DNA from: DASZHC01 sp035938215 | GTDB taxonomy: Bacteria > Verrucomicrobiota > Verrucomicrobiia > Chthoniobacterales > JAFAMB01 | NCBI GenBank assembly: GCA_035938215.1 | Contig: DASZHC010000151.1 | Span: 1-5,797 of the forward strand | Reading direction: 5' to 3' | Length of the DNA stretch: 5,797 nucleotides | Shown here: one piece after another, positions 4,476-5,797 of the stretch | Layout of the letters: each line of letters opens with the position of its first letter | Position numbering within the stretch: the first letter of the stretch is position 1 | Translations under genes and position numbers: made by a program | The notes under the pieces: generated by a model | Told to the model about the DNA's origin: nothing | Databases searched by the model: none | What the model saw: only the letters and a program-made list of their open reading frames with translations

Positions 4476-5797
4476 ATGCGCAAGTCAGTAGGTTGTCTGC
4501 TGTTTTTCGCTTTTGCTGCTGCTTCCTTAGCTCGGCAAAATTCATTGAGTACGCATTTCGATGGCAAGTCCTGGTGGGCACACGTGAAATTTCTGGCAGA
4601 CGATTCGCTGGAAGGCCGCAACACGGGCAGCGAAGGTCTTCGCAAGGCCCAAGCGTACGCGGTGGAACAACTGCAGAAGGCCGGCCTCGAGCCCGCCGGC
4701 ACGGATGGCTTCTACCAACCCGTTCGCCTCACGCAATTCCAAGTTGACGAATCCAAATCATCGCTGGCGCTCGTTGCTAACGGAAAGTCTCAACCCCTCT
4801 CGTTCTCGGATGATGCGTTCGTCAGCTCGCGGTCTACACGAAGCTCCGTCAATGTCGGTGCGCCTTTGGTTTTCATTGGCTACGGCCTGAAGATCCCCGA
4901 AAAGAATCTTGATGAACGCGCAGAGATGGATTTGAAGGGCAAGATCGTGGTTTATCTCGGTGGTTCGCCCTCTGATATTCCTACAGCGCTGGCTTCGCAC
5001 TATCAGACTGCGGCCGAGCGCTGGAAATCCCTACACGCCGCGGGCGCTGTCGGCTTGGTCACCATTCTTAACCCTGCGTCGATGGACATTCCATGGTCGC
5101 GTATTTCGTTGAACCGCAACCAGCCATCGATGGATCTCGCTGATCCTGAGTTCTACGAAACTCCAGGGCTTCAACTCGGTGTCACGTTCAATCCCGCATC
5201 AGCAGAGAAGCTCTTTGCTGGATCGGGGCACACCTTTGCCGAGATCGCTTCTCTGGGAAAGGACCGCAAGCCTCTTCCGCATTTCCCCTTGGCCGTTTCG
5301 CTGGACGCCAAGGCGGCAATCCAAACCACGGCGGTAGAGTCGGCTAATATAGTGGCCAAGCTACCGGGCTCCGATCCCGCGTTGAAAAATGAGTTTGCGG
5401 TTCTTTCCGCGCACATCGATCACTTGGGCATCGGCGCTCCAATCAACGGCGATCGCATTTACAATGGTGCGATGGACGATGGGTCCGGCAGCGCATTGGT
5501 TCTTGATGAAGCCGCCAGTCTGAAAGCACATTCCGAACAAGTGCGGCGCTCGCTACTCTTGCTATTAGTGACCGCAGAGGAAAAAGGCCTTCTGGGCTCA
5601 AAATATTTTGCCGCGCATCCTACGGTACCGCTCAAGTCCATCATCGCGGACGTCAACGTGGACATGTTTCTTCCCATCGTGCCATTGAAGATTCTGAAGG
5701 TGGAAGGTATCGAAGAATCCGATCTCGGGTCGCGCGCCGCCGCCATCGCGCAATCGATGGGTATCAAGCCGATCGCTGATCCCGAGCCGCTACGCAA
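4476..5797 (+). CDS. Secreted M28-family zinc metallopeptidase with PA domain (3' end outside window)
   Basis: The first 440 residues are visible. MRKSVGCLLFFAFAAASLA is a Sec signal peptide, probably cut near residue 19. The segment WWAHVKFLADDSLEGRNTGSEG (about 33-54) is the usual opening of exported M28 aminopeptidases. A PA-type insert follows at about 127-265 (VFIGYGL, DLKGKIVVYLGG, HAAGAVGLVTI). The catalytic domain starts near 290 (NIVAKLPG) and shows the co-catalytic zinc site: His313 in HIDH with the adjacent Asp315, Asp334 in GAMDDGSG, Glu368-Glu369 in TAEEKGLLGS, and Asp396 in NVDM. The last zinc His lies beyond the edge. The family removes N-terminal residues from peptides with two zinc ions, here probably outside the cytoplasm to recover amino acids. 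Its exact specificity is not readable. It is divergent from the redoxin operon, with no evident functional link. Confidence 0.92.
   Translation, partial: MRKSVGCLLFFAFAAASLARQNSLSTHFDGKSWWAHVKFLADDSLEGRNTGSEGLRKAQAYAVEQLQKAGLEPAGTDGFYQPVRLTQFQVDESKSSLALVANGKSQPLSFSDDAFVSSRSTRSSVNVGAPLVFIGYGLKIPEKNLDERAEMDLKGKIVVYLGGSPSDIPTALASHYQTAAERWKSLHAAGAVGLVTILNPASMDIPWSRISLNRNQPSMDLADPEFYETPGLQLGVTFNPASAEKLFAGSGHTFAEIASLGKDRKPLPHFPLAVSLDAKAAIQTTAVESANIVAKLPGSDPALKNEFAVLSAHIDHLGIGAPINGDRIYNGAMDDGSGSALVLDEAASLKAHSEQVRRSLLLLLVTAEEKGLLGSKYFAAHPTVPLKSIIADVNVDMFLPIVPLKILKVEGIEESDLGSRAAAIAQSMGIKPIADPEPLR

Noticed and set aside
4304..4742. Minus-strand open frames at 4304-4702 and 4542-4742
   Set aside because: They overlap the peptidase start and repeat C and have no protein-like motifs; the plus-strand frame has a signal peptide, Shine-Dalgarno sequence and M28 motifs.
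5171..5797. Minus-strand open frames opposite the peptidase (5171-5416, 5459-5797)
   Set aside because: They are antisense shadows of the conserved M28 catalytic domain, rich in Ser, Ala and Arg.

Overview
The window reads as ordinary bacterial chromosome, about 50-55% GC by eye. The mix of genes (an exported M28 peptidase, a TlpA-type redoxin, a COG1277-type ABC exporter, small membrane and TPR orphans) and the style of the 98-residue protein suggest a soil-type Acidobacteriota. That taxonomic guess is an inference and no marker gene confirms it.

Layout from left to right. Positions 2-130 hold the last 42 codons of an unidentified plus-strand gene, closed by a convincing intrinsic terminator at 157-183. 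Two small minus-strand genes follow: a two-helix membrane protein (388-684) and a TPR protein (794-1219). Next comes a minus-strand operon, transcribed right to left: a membrane-anchored thioredoxin-fold protein fused to a cysteine-rich CcmH-like domain (start near 4085 or 4151, ending at 3225), an ABC ATPase (3228-2320) and an ABC-2 type permease (2251-1448). The first two genes overlap by four bases (GTGA). Divergent from this operon, a plus-strand secreted M28 metallopeptidase starts at 4476 and runs off the right edge.

The most unusual feature is a family of roughly 77-bp imperfect palindromic repeats found only between genes. There are three full copies (266-348, 1281-1357, 4336-4410) and two partial or degenerate copies (752-780, 1374-1419). 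The left 31 bases of the first two full copies are identical. A copy lies beyond the 3' end of each minus-strand transcription unit, and another lies in the divergent gap between the operon and the peptidase. I could not assign the family to a named repeat class.

How the genes may work together: the redoxin/CcmH-like protein would act on thiols at the outer face of the cytoplasmic membrane, and its coupled ABC transporter resembles the NosFY/COG1277 group linked to maturation of metal-containing exported enzymes. A role in assembling an exported cytochrome or copper protein is plausible but inferred. The peptidase is probably an independent secreted aminopeptidase.
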